A DNA stretch of 64,000 nt from Actinomadura xylanilytica (GTDB lineage: Bacteria > Actinomycetota > Actinomycetes > Streptosporangiales > Streptosporangiaceae), in contig NZ_JASNWE010000002.1 of the NCBI RefSeq assembly GCF_030283145.1, positions 1,116,001-1,180,000 of the forward strand, given 5' to 3'. The notes below the pieces were generated by a model, which was not told the DNA's origin, did not search any database, and saw only the letters and a program-made list of their open reading frames with translations. A program made the position numbers and the translations under genes. Of the stretch, positions 25,225 through 33,610 are shown piece after piece. How positions within the stretch are numbered: the first letter of the stretch is position 1; each line of letters begins with the position of its first letter.

Positions 25225-26475
25225 ATGACCCTCACGGTGGACGAGGCGGGCCGTGCGCTCGCCGATCCGCGCGCGTACGCCGACGACCGGAGGCTGCACG
25301 AGTCGCTCGCTCTGCTGCGCCGCGAGTCGCCGGTGCACTGGGTCGAGCGGGACGGCTACAACCCGTTCTGGGGGATCACCCGGCACGCCGACGTGATGGA
25401 GATCGAGCGCGACCACGCCAAGTTCCGCAACGTGCCGCGCCCGATGCTCGGCACCGCCGAGTTCGACGCGTTCAACCGGGATCGGCAGGAGCAGGGCATC
25501 GCGCTGCGCACCCTGATCCACATGGACGACCCCGACCACCGGGTGATCCGCGCAGTCGGCGCCGACTGGTTCCGGCCGAAGGCGATGCGCGCCCTGGAGC
25601 CGCGGATCCGCGAGCTGGCCCGCCGGTATGTCGACCGGATGGTCGAGCACGGCGGCGAGTGCGACTTCGCGCAGCAGGTCGCGGTGCACTTCCCGCTGTA
25701 TGTGATCCTCTCGCTGCTCGGGCTGCCCGAGAGCGACTTCGACCGGATGCTCAAGCTCACCCAGGAGCTGTTCGGCGGCGACGACTCCGAGCTTCAGCGC
25801 GGCGCGACCAACGAGGAGAAGCTCGCCGTCCTGCTCGACTTCTTCAGCTACTTCCAGAAGCTCACCGAGGCCCGCCGGGCGCAGCCGACCGACGACCTGG
25901 CGTCGGCGATCGCCAATGCGAAGATCGACGGGACCCCGTTGAACGACTTCGACACGGCCTCGTACTATGTGATCATCGCGACCGCGGGGCACGACACCAC
26001 CAGCTCCACCATCGCGGGCGGGCTCCATGCGCTGATGGAGCACCCGGACCAGCTCGACCGGCTGCGCGGCGATCCCGCGCTGATGCCGCTCGCGGTGGAC
26101 GAGATGATCCGCTGGGTGACTCCGGTCAAGGAGTTCATGCGCACCGCGGCCGAGGACCACGACCTGAACGGCACCCGGATCCGCGCGGGCGACTCGGTGC
26201 TGCTGTCCTACCCGTCGGCCAACCGCGACGAGGCGGTCTTCGACGACCCGTTCCGCTTCGACGTGGGCCGCGATCCGAACAGGCACCTGGCGTTCGGGTT
26301 CGGCGTGCACTACTGCCTCGGTGCCGCGCTCGCCCGGATCGAGGTCCGCGCGTTCTTCGAGGAGCTGCTGCCGCGGCTGGAATCGATCGAGCTCGCCGGG
26401 ACGCCGGAGAGCATCGCCACCACGTTCGTCGGCGGGCTCAAGCGGCTGCCCGTGCGATACACCTTGACCTCCTAG
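25225..26475 (+). CDS. Cytochrome P450
   Basis: 416 residues with the bacterial class I P450 hallmarks: I-helix oxygen-activation motif AGHDTTSS (~252-259), K-helix-type E-x-x-R region (VDEMIRWVTPVKEFMRTAA) and the heme loop FGFGVHYCLGAALAR with the thiolate Cys at ~364. AAGGAG precedes the ATG. The lengthy QQVAVHFPLYVILSLLGLPE region and overall size are typical of steroid or terpene hydroxylating CYPs in actinobacteria (CYP125/CYP142-like neighbourhood as remembered). No ferredoxin gene is adjacent. It is first in a four-gene operon with an alcohol dehydrogenase, so a hydroxylated product may be oxidised next. Confidence 0.92.
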   Translation: MTLTVDEAGRALADPRAYADDRRLHESLALLRRESPVHWVERDGYNPFWGITRHADVMEIERDHAKFRNVPRPMLGTAEFDAFNRDRQEQGIALRTLIHMDDPDHRVIRAVGADWFRPKAMRALEPRIRELARRYVDRMVEHGGECDFAQQVAVHFPLYVILSLLGLPESDFDRMLKLTQELFGGDDSELQRGATNEEKLAVLLDFFSYFQKLTEARRAQPTDDLASAIANAKIDGTPLNDFDTASYYVIIATAGHDTTSSTIAGGLHALMEHPDQLDRLRGDPALMPLAVDEMIRWVTPVKEFMRTAAEDHDLNGTRIRAGDSVLLSYPSANRDEAVFDDPFRFDVGRDPNRHLAFGFGVHYCLGAALARIEVRAFFEELLPRLESIELAGTPESIATTFVGGLKRLPVRYTLTS

Positions 26476-26505
26476 CCGCCCGTTTCACCCGAAGGGACCT
26501 GTTTC

Positions 26506-27612
26506 ATGCGGATCGAGGCCGCCGTACTGCGCGCCGCCGACGCCCCCTACACCATCGAGCGGCTGGAGCTGGCCGATCCCGGACCCGGCGAGGTGGTCGT
26601 CCGGATCGCCGGGGTCGGCATGTGCCACACCGACCTGCTCGGCCGGTCGCCCGGCGACCCGGTGGCCAAACCGGTGATCCTCGGGCACGAGGGCGCCGGC
26701 GTGGTGGAGGCGGTCGGGCCCGGTGTCACCGGGTTCGGGGTCGGCGCGCACGTGGTCCTGTCCATCGACTCGTGCGGCGAGTGCGGCGAGTGTCACGCGG
26801 CGCGGCCCGGGAACTGCGTGCAGATGGCCTCGCTCAACATGGTCTCGGTGCCCCTGGACGGCCGGCCGCGGGTCACCACGGCCGAGGACGAGGTGGTGCA
26901 CAACCGCTGGTTCGGGCAGTCGTCGTTCGCGACGCACGCGCTCGCCACCGTCCGCAACGTGGTGCCGGTCGACCAGGACCTCCCGCTCGAGCTGCTCGGG
27001 CCGCTCGGGTGCAGCATGCAGACCGGCGCGGGCTCGGTGCTGATCTCGCTCGGCGTCAGCGCCGGGGACAGCATCGCGATCTTCGGGACCGGCGCGGTCG
27101 GGCTGGCCGCGGTGCTGGCCGCCCAGGTCGCCGGCGCCACCACGATCATCGCGGTGGACCTGCACGACTCGCGGCTGGAGCTGGCCCGCGAGCTCGGCGC
27201 CACGCACACGCTGAACGGCGGGGACGAGGACCTGGCCGGGCAGATCCGGGCCATCGGCGGCGAGGGCGTCCAGTTCTCGCTCGACACGACCGCCGAGCCG
27301 GAGGTGGTCTCGACGGCGCTCGCCTGCCTGCGCACCACCGGCGTCTGCGGGCTGGTCGGCGTCGGCGGCGAGGAGTACCGGCTCGACCCGACGCTGCTGC
27401 TGATGGGCCGCACGGTCAAGGGCATCATCGAGGGCGACGCGGTCCCCCAGCTGTTCATCCCCAGGCTGATCGAGCTGTGGCGGCAGGACCGGTTCCCGTT
27501 CGACCGGCTGATCAAGACCTACCCGCTCAGCGAGATCAACCAGGCCGAGGCGGACGCGGCGTCCGGGGCGGTGGTCAAGCCCGTCCTGCTGCCCAAGGCG
27601 CTGCCGTGGTGA
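26506..27612 (+). CDS. Zinc-dependent medium-chain alcohol dehydrogenase
   Basis: 368 residues. Catalytic zinc ligands are in GMCHTDLLG, GHEGAG and the later GPLGCSMQTG; the structural zinc site is C-G-E-C-G-E-C followed by PGNC. The NAD fold is IFGTGAVGLAAVLAA with an acidic residue (AVDLHDSR) that favours NAD(H) over NADP(H). Family members oxidise primary and secondary alcohols to aldehydes or ketones. The gene starts 30 nt after the P450 stop and its own stop overlaps the next start (GTGA), so it is cotranscribed. It may oxidise the alcohol formed by the P450. Confidence 0.92.
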   Translation: MRIEAAVLRAADAPYTIERLELADPGPGEVVVRIAGVGMCHTDLLGRSPGDPVAKPVILGHEGAGVVEAVGPGVTGFGVGAHVVLSIDSCGECGECHAARPGNCVQMASLNMVSVPLDGRPRVTTAEDEVVHNRWFGQSSFATHALATVRNVVPVDQDLPLELLGPLGCSMQTGAGSVLISLGVSAGDSIAIFGTGAVGLAAVLAAQVAGATTIIAVDLHDSRLELARELGATHTLNGGDEDLAGQIRAIGGEGVQFSLDTTAEPEVVSTALACLRTTGVCGLVGVGGEEYRLDPTLLLMGRTVKGIIEGDAVPQLFIPRLIELWRQDRFPFDRLIKTYPLSEINQAEADAASGAVVKPVLLPKALPW

Positions 27613-28076
27613 CCGGCGCGTCCCCGGCCGGAGCGGCGCGGGTGCTCGAACTCGTCCGGGGCGCGGCGCCCGCGGGCCCCGGCGAGCTGGACAAGCTCTT
27701 CGGGGAGCTGGAGCCGGTCCCGGCGGAGTTCATGCTCGGCACCTGGGCGGGCGGCGTGTTCGACCAGGCCGACGCGATGGCCGCCATGCTGGTCCGGATG
27801 CGCTGGTACGGCAAGCGGTTCCACGACGCCGAGCACGTCGAGCCGCTGCTGTGCCGGGGCGAGGACGGCGCGCTCACCTCGTTCACCGGCATGGGCCTGG
27901 CCCGGCTCCGCGAGATGGCGCACCGCGGCGTGGTGTCGGCGGCCATGGTGTACGACACCCAGCCGATCATCGACCACTTCCGCCGGGTCTCCGGCGACGT
28001 GGTGCTCGGCGCGATGGACGCCAAGGACGCGCCGGACGTCCTCTACTTCCACCTCACCCGGGCGGCGGAGGGGTGA
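27609..28076 (+). CDS. GXWXG/DUF4334 domain protein
   Basis: 155 residues from a GTG at 27609 that overlaps the preceding stop. The N-terminal part contains LGTWAGGVF, the GXWXG signature, and the C-terminal part (FYHDAEHVEPLLC-like, then VVSAAMVYDTQPIIDHFRR and DAPDVLYFHLTRA) fits DUF4334, a beta-rich domain of unknown function. In other actinobacteria this small protein accompanies oxidoreductases and CoA-dependent catabolism. A lipid-binding or accessory role is inferred. The next gene starts within its stop codon. Confidence 0.8.
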   Translation: MTGASPAGAARVLELVRGAAPAGPGELDKLFGELEPVPAEFMLGTWAGGVFDQADAMAAMLVRMRWYGKRFHDAEHVEPLLCRGEDGALTSFTGMGLARLREMAHRGVVSAAMVYDTQPIIDHFRRVSGDVVLGAMDAKDAPDVLYFHLTRAAEG

Positions 28077-29107
28077 ACGCCGGGCCCGCGCCGGAGTGGG
28101 CGCCCGCGATCCCCGTCGTCCAGGCGCCGATGGCGGGCGGGGCGTCCACGCCGGAGCTGGCCGCGGCGGTCTCGGAGGCCGGCGGGCTCGGATTCCTCGC
28201 CGCCGGCTACCGGACGGCCGGGCGGATGCGCGCGGACATCGAACGGACGCGTGAGCTGACGTCCAGGCCGTTCGGCGTGAACCTGTTCATGCCGTCCTCC
28301 GACGCCGTCGACGACGCCGCGGTGGCCGCCTACCGGGCGCGGCTCGGGGCCGAGGGCGGCCGGCTCGGCGTCGAACCGGGCACGCCGCAGGCCCGCGACG
28401 ACGGCTGGGACGCCAAGGCCGCGGATCTGCTCGCCGACCCGCCGGCGTTCGTCAGCGTCACGTTCGGGTGCCCGGGGGCCGGGCTGGTCCGGGCGTTCCG
28501 GCGCGCGGGCGCGGTCGTGATCGTCACGGTGACCACGGCGGACGAGGCGCGCGAGGCGGCCGGCGCCGGCGCCGACGCGCTCTGCGTGCAGGGCATGGAG
28601 GCCGGCGCGCATCGCGGGTCGTTCACCAATACGGGCGAGGGCGCGCTGCCGCTGCGCGCGCTCCTGGCCGCCGTCCGGGAGGTCGTGGGCGGCCTGCCGC
28701 TGATCGCCGCCGGTGGGCTCGGCACGGCCGCGCAGGTCGCGGACGTGCTGGCGCTCGGCGCGGTCGCGGCCCAGTGCGGCACCGCGTTCCTGCGGTGTCC
28801 GGAGAGCGGCGCGAGCGCCGTGCACAAGGCGGCGCTGGCCGATCCCCGCTTCACCGAGACGGCGATGACGCGGGCGTTCAGCGGACGTCCGGCGCGGGGA
28901 CTGGTCAACCGGTTCCTCGTCGAGCACTCGCCGCATGCGCCCGCCGCCTATCCGGACGTCCACTACGTGACCTCGCCGCTCCGCAAGGCCGCTGCCGCGC
29001 AGGGCGATCCCGACGCGGTGAACCTGTGGGCGGGCGAGGCGTTCCGCTCGGCCGCCGACGCCCCCGCCGCCGAGATCGTCGCGGCTCTGGCGGCGGGGAC
29101 GGCCTGA
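28073..29107 (+). CDS. Nitronate monooxygenase-like (NPD/FMN) protein
   Basis: 344 residues from a GTG at 28073 sharing bases with the previous stop. It has the 2-nitropropane dioxygenase TIM-barrel signatures: QAPMAGGASTPELAAAVSEA near the N-terminus, VSVTFGCPG, CVQGMEAGAHRGSF (a histidine in the position of the catalytic base) and phosphate-binding IAAGGLGTAAQVADVLALGA for FMN. Family members oxidise nitronates, such as propionate 3-nitronate, or reduce quinones. In an operon with a P450 and an alcohol dehydrogenase it is more likely a detoxifying or reductase component, but this is uncertain. Confidence 0.88.
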   Translation: MNAGPAPEWAPAIPVVQAPMAGGASTPELAAAVSEAGGLGFLAAGYRTAGRMRADIERTRELTSRPFGVNLFMPSSDAVDDAAVAAYRARLGAEGGRLGVEPGTPQARDDGWDAKAADLLADPPAFVSVTFGCPGAGLVRAFRRAGAVVIVTVTTADEAREAAGAGADALCVQGMEAGAHRGSFTNTGEGALPLRALLAAVREVVGGLPLIAAGGLGTAAQVADVLALGAVAAQCGTAFLRCPESGASAVHKAALADPRFTETAMTRAFSGRPARGLVNRFLVEHSPHAPAAYPDVHYVTSPLRKAAAAQGDPDAVNLWAGEAFRSAADAPAAEIVAALAAGTA

Positions 29108-29169
29108 CCGGCGCCACCGGCACGCCGGCGGCGACGGGTCAGTGGGGCCGATGTGGGTAAAGAAAAGGG

Positions 29170-29949
29170 ATGATCGAGCTGTCTCCCGGCCAAGGGCTGG
29201 TACAGATCGGGGAACTCCTGCTGGCCCTGGTCCTGTCGGCCTGCATCGGCCTGGAGCGCGGGCTCCGCAACAAGAGCGCCGGGTTGCGCACGCACACCCT
29301 CGTCGGGGTCGGCGCCGCACTGTTCATGCTGGTCAGCAAGTACGGCTTCGCGCATGTGCCGGGTGACAACGTCGCCTTCGACCCGTCCCGGGTGGCCGCG
29401 CAGATCGTGACCGGCATCGGCTTCATCGGCGGCGGACTGATCTTCGTGCGGCGGGACGCCGTGCGCGGCCTCACCACCGCCGCGGTCGTCTGGCTCACCG
29501 CTGCCGTCGGCATGGCCGCCGCCGGCGGGCTGTGGGTGCTCGCGGTGGCCGTGACCGCGGGCCACTTCCTGGTGGTGTACGGGCTGAGCGGGCTCGCCGC
29601 GCGGCTGCCGCTCGACCGGTTCCGGCGCCCCGACCAGTCCCGGGTCCGGCTGGTCTACCACGACGGCAAGGGCGCGCTGCGCCGCGCGCTGATGGAGTGC
29701 ACCGGACGCGGGTTCGTGGTCTCGGAGGTCGCGGTCGAACGGCAGTACCTGCCCGACGACTCCGATCTCGGCCGCGACGAGCGCCGGGCCCGCGAGAAGG
29801 AGGACGACCAGGGGCCGCGCGGGAACGCGGTGGTGTCGCTGGTGCTGGAGGGCACCGGCTCGGTGCCCGACCTGACCGCGGCGCTCAGTGAACTGCCCGA
29901 CCTCGTCGGCGTCACGGTCGGCGCCGCCCCCGAGGACGACCAGGCCTGA
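29170..29949 (+). CDS. MgtC/SapB family membrane protein
   Basis: 259 residues. Membrane helices include LLALVLSACIGLERGLRN, THTLVGVGAALFMLVSKYG and VTGIGFIGGGLIFVRRD, the conserved core of the MgtC/SapB family (the GIGFIGGG stretch is diagnostic), followed by VVWLTAAVGMAAAGG and a long hydrophilic tail (from ~145) with an ACT-like alpha/beta layout. MgtC proteins modulate F-ATP synthase and support growth at low magnesium. AAAAGGG precedes the ATG. The tail contains a charged insertion (GRDERRAREKEDDQGPR). A strong terminator follows, shared with the convergent nitroreductase gene. Confidence 0.88.
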   Translation: MIELSPGQGLVQIGELLLALVLSACIGLERGLRNKSAGLRTHTLVGVGAALFMLVSKYGFAHVPGDNVAFDPSRVAAQIVTGIGFIGGGLIFVRRDAVRGLTTAAVVWLTAAVGMAAAGGLWVLAVAVTAGHFLVVYGLSGLAARLPLDRFRRPDQSRVRLVYHDGKGALRRALMECTGRGFVVSEVAVERQYLPDDSDLGRDERRAREKEDDQGPRGNAVVSLVLEGTGSVPDLTAALSELPDLVGVTVGAAPEDDQA

Positions 29950-29963
29950 CGCCCGTCCGCGGC

Positions 29964-30017
29964 ACCGAGATCCCTTGACCGGCGCCCCGTTCGCGGCGCC
30001 GGTCAAGGGATCTCGGT
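29964..30017. terminator. Perfect 23-bp bidirectional terminator
   Basis: The arms ACCGAGATCCCTTGACCGGC... (29964-29986) and its exact reverse complement (29995-30017) enclose an 8-nt loop. It lies between the convergent mgtC-like and nitroreductase genes; the right arm includes the last codons of the nitroreductase gene. Confidence 0.85.
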
Positions 30018-30548
30018 GACCAGCTCGTCCAGCGATAGGCGGCCGGACGGGAGCGCGGACCGTCCGGGGAGGGGCGCCGGGGCGGTGGCCGGGTGGCCGA
30101 GGGAGATCGCGGTCCGGATCCGCCACGGCTCGTCCAGGCCCACGAGCGGGGCGACCCGGTCGGCGTTGGCGGCCGGGAAGAACGAGGCGGGGCAGGATCC
30201 GAGACCTTGCGCGGCGGCGGCCAGCATGATGTTCTGAGCGCAGCGTCCCGCGTCGAACTCGGCGTCGTCCCGGCTGAGGGTCGCGTCCACCGCGAGCAGG
30301 ATCGCGACGGGCGCCCCGGCCAGGTGGCCGGCATAGCCGCCGAGGCGGGACAGCCGGCCCAGCAGGTCGCGGTCGTGGACGACCACGAACCGCCAGGGTT
30401 GCCGGTTGCGCGCCGACCCGGTCCAGCGGGCGGCCTCCAGCACGTGCCGGATCTCGGCGCGTCCCACCGGCTCGGGGGCGAACCGCCGCGTCGCGCGGAG
30501 CCCCTTCACGGCACACGCCAATTCATGATCGTCAACGGGGTCCGGCAT
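30003..30548 (-). CDS. Nitroreductase family protein
   Basis: 181 residues from ATG 30546-30548. It has the FMN-binding pattern of small nitroreductases: ATRRFAPEPVGRAEI near the N-terminus, GSARNRQPWRFVVV (the S-x-x-N-x-Q-P-W signature), and DAGRCAQNIMLAAAAQGLGS at ~100-120. Homodimers reduce nitro groups, quinones or dehalogenate using NAD(P)H. It is convergent with the MgtC-like gene and its 3' end forms half of the shared terminator. The upstream ATPase gene is divergent, with 50 bp between starts. Confidence 0.88.
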   Translation of the reverse strand: MPDPVDDHELACAVKGLRATRRFAPEPVGRAEIRHVLEAARWTGSARNRQPWRFVVVHDRDLLGRLSRLGGYAGHLAGAPVAILLAVDATLSRDDAEFDAGRCAQNIMLAAAAQGLGSCPASFFPAANADRVAPLVGLDEPWRIRTAISLGHPATAPAPLPGRSALPSGRLSLDELVTEIP

Positions 30549-30598
30549 CGGGCCTCCCTGCGGTCGTGTCCGGAAACGAAGGACGGAGATGCGGATCC

Positions 30599-31138
30599 AT
30601 GGTGACGGAACGGTTCGTGGTGGTGACCGGCGGACCGGGATCGGGCAAGAGCACGCTGGTCGGCGTGCTCGAACGGGCCGGGTTCGCGCGGGCGGCAGAG
30701 TCCGGGCGCGAGATCATCCAGGACCAGGTGGCGATCGGCGGACGGGCGCTGCCGTGGCGCGACCGGGGCCTGTTCGCCGAGCTGATGCTGAGCTGGGATC
30801 TGCGCGCCCACCGGCTGGCCCGATCCGCGGCCGGGACCGTCTTCTTCGATCGCGGCATCACCGACACCGTCGGCTACCTGCGGCTCGAGGGCCTGCCCGT
30901 GCCCGGCCACCTGGACGAGGCGGCGCGGCGGTTCCGCTACCACCGCCGCGTGTTCATCGCGCCGCCCTGGCCGGAGATCTACGAGCACGACACCGAGCGC
31001 AAGCAGTCGCCGGACGAGGCCGAACGCACCTACGAGGCGATGGTGGCGGCCTACGGCGACTACGGCTACGAGCTGGTGACCCTGCCCCGGTCGCCGGTGG
31101 AGGACCGCGCCAGGTTCGTCCTGGAACGTCTCGGCTGA
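30599..31138 (+). CDS. AAA-type P-loop ATPase/kinase-like protein
   Basis: 179 residues from ATG 30599 (MVTERFVVVTGGPGSGKST), with GGAG about 11 nt upstream; GTG 30602 is an alternative. Walker A is GGPGSGKSTL (~11-20). Further motifs are AAESGREIIQDQVAIGG and FFDRGITDTVGYLRL, in which the acidic residue of FFDRG acts as Walker B, as in the AAA_28 / predicted-ATPase family related to nucleotide kinases. The lid region ERKQSPDEAERTYEAM is basic. Family members are poorly characterised. Divergent from the nitroreductase gene. Confidence 0.82.
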   Translation: MVTERFVVVTGGPGSGKSTLVGVLERAGFARAAESGREIIQDQVAIGGRALPWRDRGLFAELMLSWDLRAHRLARSAAGTVFFDRGITDTVGYLRLEGLPVPGHLDEAARRFRYHRRVFIAPPWPEIYEHDTERKQSPDEAERTYEAMVAAYGDYGYELVTLPRSPVEDRARFVLERLG

Positions 31139-31229
31139 CCCTCCGACCGGTCGGATGACAGATGCCCCCTGGACCCCTCCCCGATGGGGCCGCCCGCTTC
31201 ACCTCGGCGGCCTCAGGAGGCGTGGCCGG

Positions 31230-31805
31230 TCACGCCGCTTTCCCCGGATGGTTCCTGAGGGCGAAGTCGAGGGTGTCCAGAGCCCAGGCCCAGGAGGCGT
31301 CGGCCTCGCGCGGGGTGTGGCGGAAGCCGCCCGCCATCTCCAGGCTCACGTACCCGTGGAAGGTGCCGCCCAGGAAGCGCACCGCGTCGGTCTCGTCGGG
31401 CTCCGGCAGGTGGTAGCCGCGCAGGATCGCCCGCATCATCTCCGTGTGCCGGGGCGCCGCGCTCTTGGTCGCGGTGTCCAGGTCGAGCTCGAACCGGGAC
31501 GCGGCGTACCGGCCCGGGTGCTCCTTGGCGTAGTCGCGGTAGACGTTGGCGAACGCCACCAGCGCGTCCCTGCCCGCGCGTCCGGCCAGCGCGGCGGCGG
31601 CCCTGTCGGCCATCTCCTCCAGGGCCAGCAGCGCCACCCGGACCTTCAGCTCTCGCGCGTTCTCGATGTGCGCGTACAGGCTCGGGTCCTTGACGCCGAG
31701 CCTGCGCGCGACCGCCGAGACGGTCACCTTGGCGAAGCCGATCTCGTCGGCCAGCTCCGCCGCCGTCTGGGCGAGGCGTTCGCCGGTGATGCCCGCGCGT
31801 GCCAT
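31230..31805 (-). CDS. TetR family regulator with WHG-type C-terminal domain
   Basis: 191 residues from ATG 31803-31805, with GGGAGGT upstream. The N-terminal helix-turn-helix is FAKVTVSAVARRLGVKDPSL followed by YAHIENARELK. The C-terminal part (FRFLGGTFHGYVSLEMAGGF-like, ~145-165, containing the G-F-H-G/WHG element) fits the TetR_C_33 class. It is divergent from the FBP gene and a perfect palindrome lies between the two genes, so it may regulate the FBP gene and itself. Ligand unknown. Confidence 0.88.
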   Translation of the reverse strand: MARAGITGERLAQTAAELADEIGFAKVTVSAVARRLGVKDPSLYAHIENARELKVRVALLALEEMADRAAAALAGRAGRDALVAFANVYRDYAKEHPGRYAASRFELDLDTATKSAAPRHTEMMRAILRGYHLPEPDETDAVRFLGGTFHGYVSLEMAGGFRHTPREADASWAWALDTLDFALRNHPGKAA

Positions 31806-31839
31806 CGGACCTCCCTCGGTTAGACGAATAAAGCATTTG

Positions 31840-31854
31840 CCTAATGGTATTAGG
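31840..31854. promoter_or_regulatory. Candidate TetR operator CCTAAT-GGT-ATTAGG
   Basis: A perfect 6-bp inverted repeat with a 3-bp spacer lies in the 68-bp interval between the divergent tetR and FBP genes. Flanking bases (TTG before, AAA after) extend the partial symmetry. It is AT-rich against a GC-rich background. Confidence 0.6.
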
Positions 31855-31873
31855 AAAGCTAGCCTCGTCGAAC

Positions 31874-32374
31874 ATGAGACCCCTCTCCGAGAGCGACATC
31901 CGCAGGTCGTTCGTCAACTGCTCCAAGGGCGAGGCCAAGCGCGTCAACGTCCCCAGGGACCTCGAAGAGCGGCCGTGGGACGACCTCGACTTCCTCGGAT
32001 GGCGAGATCCCGGCGCGCCCGAACGCGGCTACCTGGTCGCCGAGCGCGACGACGGCGGCCTCGTCGGGGTCGTCCTCCGCGCGGCCCCCGGGACCTCCCG
32101 AGGCTTCACCGCGCGCAGCATGTGCTCGCTGTGCCTGACCACCCACTCCGGCGGCGGCGTCGCGCTGATGACCGCGCGCCGCACCGGCGAGGCCGGCCGC
32201 CAGGGCAACACGGTCGGACGGTACCTGTGCACCGAGCTGGCCTGCTCCCTCTACACCCGGGGCAAGAAGCAGACCGCCGTCGGCGGCGACCTCGAGGAGA
32301 CCCTCACGGTGGACGAGAAGATCGTCCGCACCCGGGCCAACCTGGCCGCCTTCATCGGCACACTGTCCGAGTAG
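31874..32374 (+). CDS. FBP-domain (EF-G-binding type) zinc-finger protein
   Basis: 166 residues from ATG 31874 (MRPLSESDIRRSFVNCSKGE). The N-terminal helical part leads to the treble-clef finger: SMCSLCLTTHSGGGVALM and TVGRYLCTELACSLYTRG provide C-x2-C and C-x4-C ligands. FBP proteins of the FusB group bind EF-G and can free it from fusidic-acid-stalled ribosomes; actinobacterial members are poorly studied. Control by the divergent TetR regulator through the palindrome at 31840 is likely. The truncated paralogue at the start of the window shares about two thirds of visible residues. Confidence 0.88.
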   Translation: MRPLSESDIRRSFVNCSKGEAKRVNVPRDLEERPWDDLDFLGWRDPGAPERGYLVAERDDGGLVGVVLRAAPGTSRGFTARSMCSLCLTTHSGGGVALMTARRTGEAGRQGNTVGRYLCTELACSLYTRGKKQTAVGGDLEETLTVDEKIVRTRANLAAFIGTLSE

Positions 32375-32383
32375 CCGACCCGC

Positions 32384-33547
32384 CTACACCCGGGCGCCAC
32401 CCGGTCCGGCGGTGCGGACCAGCCGGAAGAACGCGCGGACATCGGCGACCAGCACGTCCGGTGCCTCCATCGCGGCGAAGTGGCCGCCCCGGTCGAACTC
32501 CGACCAGTGGACCACGTTGTGCTCGCGTTCGGCGATGCGGCGGACGCCGGGGTCGCCCGGGAAGACCGCCACCCCGGTCGGGACATCGGACTTCTCGACG
32601 GCCTGGCCCCAGTCGCTCGCGCCCTCCTTGTAGAGGCGGGCGGACGACCCCGCGGTGCCGGTGAACCAGTAGATGGCGATATCGGTGAGCATCTGGTCGC
32701 GGTCCACGGCCTCTTCGGGAAGGTCGTGGGCGGGGTCGGTCCACTCCTTGAACTTCTCCACGATCCAGGCGAGCTGACCGGCGGGGGAGTCGTGCAGGCC
32801 GAAGGCGAGCGTCTGCGGGCGGGTGGACTGGATCATGGCGTAGCCCGCGCGGTCCTGGTCCGAGTAGACGGCCAGCCGGGCCAGCTCGGCCTCGGTGAGC
32901 CCCGCCATCTCGTCGGGCTGGAAGGTCGGGAAGCCCAGAGCGCCGTTGACGTGGACGCCGATGACGTTGTCCGGGGCGACGCGGCCGAGCTCGGGAGAGA
33001 CCACCGAACCGGTGTCGCCTCCCTGGGCGCCGTACCGGTCGTAGCCGAGGCGGCTCATCAGCTCGGCCCACGCGCGGGCCACCCGGCGCAGGTTCCAGCC
33101 GGTCTCGCGGGTGGGGCCGGAGAACCCGAAGCCGGGCAGGGACGGCGCCACCACATGGAAGGCGTCGGCCGGGTCGCCGCCGTGGGCGCGGGGGTCGGTG
33201 AGCGGGCCGATGACCTTCATGAACTCGGCGATCGAACCGGGCCAGCCGTGCGTGAGGATCAGCGGGAGCGCGTCCGGCTCGGGGGAGCGGACGTGCAGGA
33301 AGTGGATGTTCTGGCCGTCGATCTCGGTGGTGAACTGCGGGTACTCGTTGAGCGCCGCCTCCTGCGCCCGCCAGTCGTACGCCGTCCGCCAGTACTCGGC
33401 CAGCTCCCTCGCGTACGAGGACGGGACGCCGTACGACCAGCCGGTGCCGGGTAGCTCGTCCGGCCAGCGGGTGCCGGCCAGACGGTCGCGGAGGTCGTCC
33501 AGGTCGGCCTGCGGGATGTCGATGCGGAACGGCTTGATCTTCGTCAT
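32384..33547 (-). CDS. Epoxide hydrolase family protein (EHN + alpha/beta hydrolase)
   Basis: 387 residues from ATG 33545-33547; a GTG two codons upstream is possible. The N-terminal EHN domain (~1-100: [33 protein letters not shown]) precedes an alpha/beta-hydrolase fold with the oxyanion motif THGWPGS, the nucleophile Asp in AQGGDTGS and the general-base His in [11 protein letters not shown]. Tyr in the cap (for example [13 protein letters not shown]) would activate the epoxide. The enzyme hydrolyses epoxides to diols. It is divergent from a WYL regulator with a candidate operator in between. Confidence 0.88.
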   Translation of the reverse strand: MTKIKPFRIDIPQADLDDLRDRLAGTRWPDELPGTGWSYGVPSSYARELAEYWRTAYDWRAQEAALNEYPQFTTEIDGQNIHFLHVRSPEPDALPLILTHGWPGSIAEFMKVIGPLTDPRAHGGDPADAFHVVAPSLPGFGFSGPTRETGWNLRRVARAWAELMSRLGYDRYGAQGGDTGSVVSPELGRVAPDNVIGVHVNGALGFPTFQPDEMAGLTEAELARLAVYSDQDRAGYAMIQSTRPQTLAFGLHDSPAGQLAWIVEKFKEWTDPAHDLPEEAVDRDQMLTDIAIYWFTGTAGSSARLYKEGASDWGQAVEKSDVPTGVAVFPGDPGVRRIAEREHNVVHWSEFDRGGHFAAMEAPDVLVADVRAFFRLVRTAGPGGARV

Positions 33548-33569
33548 GTCCACAACACTATGTGCCGGT

Positions 33570-33588
33570 TAGGACGAGTTAGGTCCTA
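33570..33588. promoter_or_regulatory. Candidate operator TAGGAC-N7-GTCCTA
   Basis: A perfect 6-bp inverted repeat spaced by 7 nt lies in the short interval between the divergent epoxide hydrolase and WYL regulator genes. Binding by the WYL regulator is inferred from position. Confidence 0.45.
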
Positions 33589-33610
33589 GGTGGCGGGCAA
33601 GATGGAACGC

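Noticed and set aside
25086..28076. A ~1000-codon fusion reading through the P450 operon in another phase
   Set aside because: Only its last part is the real GXWXG protein; the rest is out of frame with the P450 and ADH genes.
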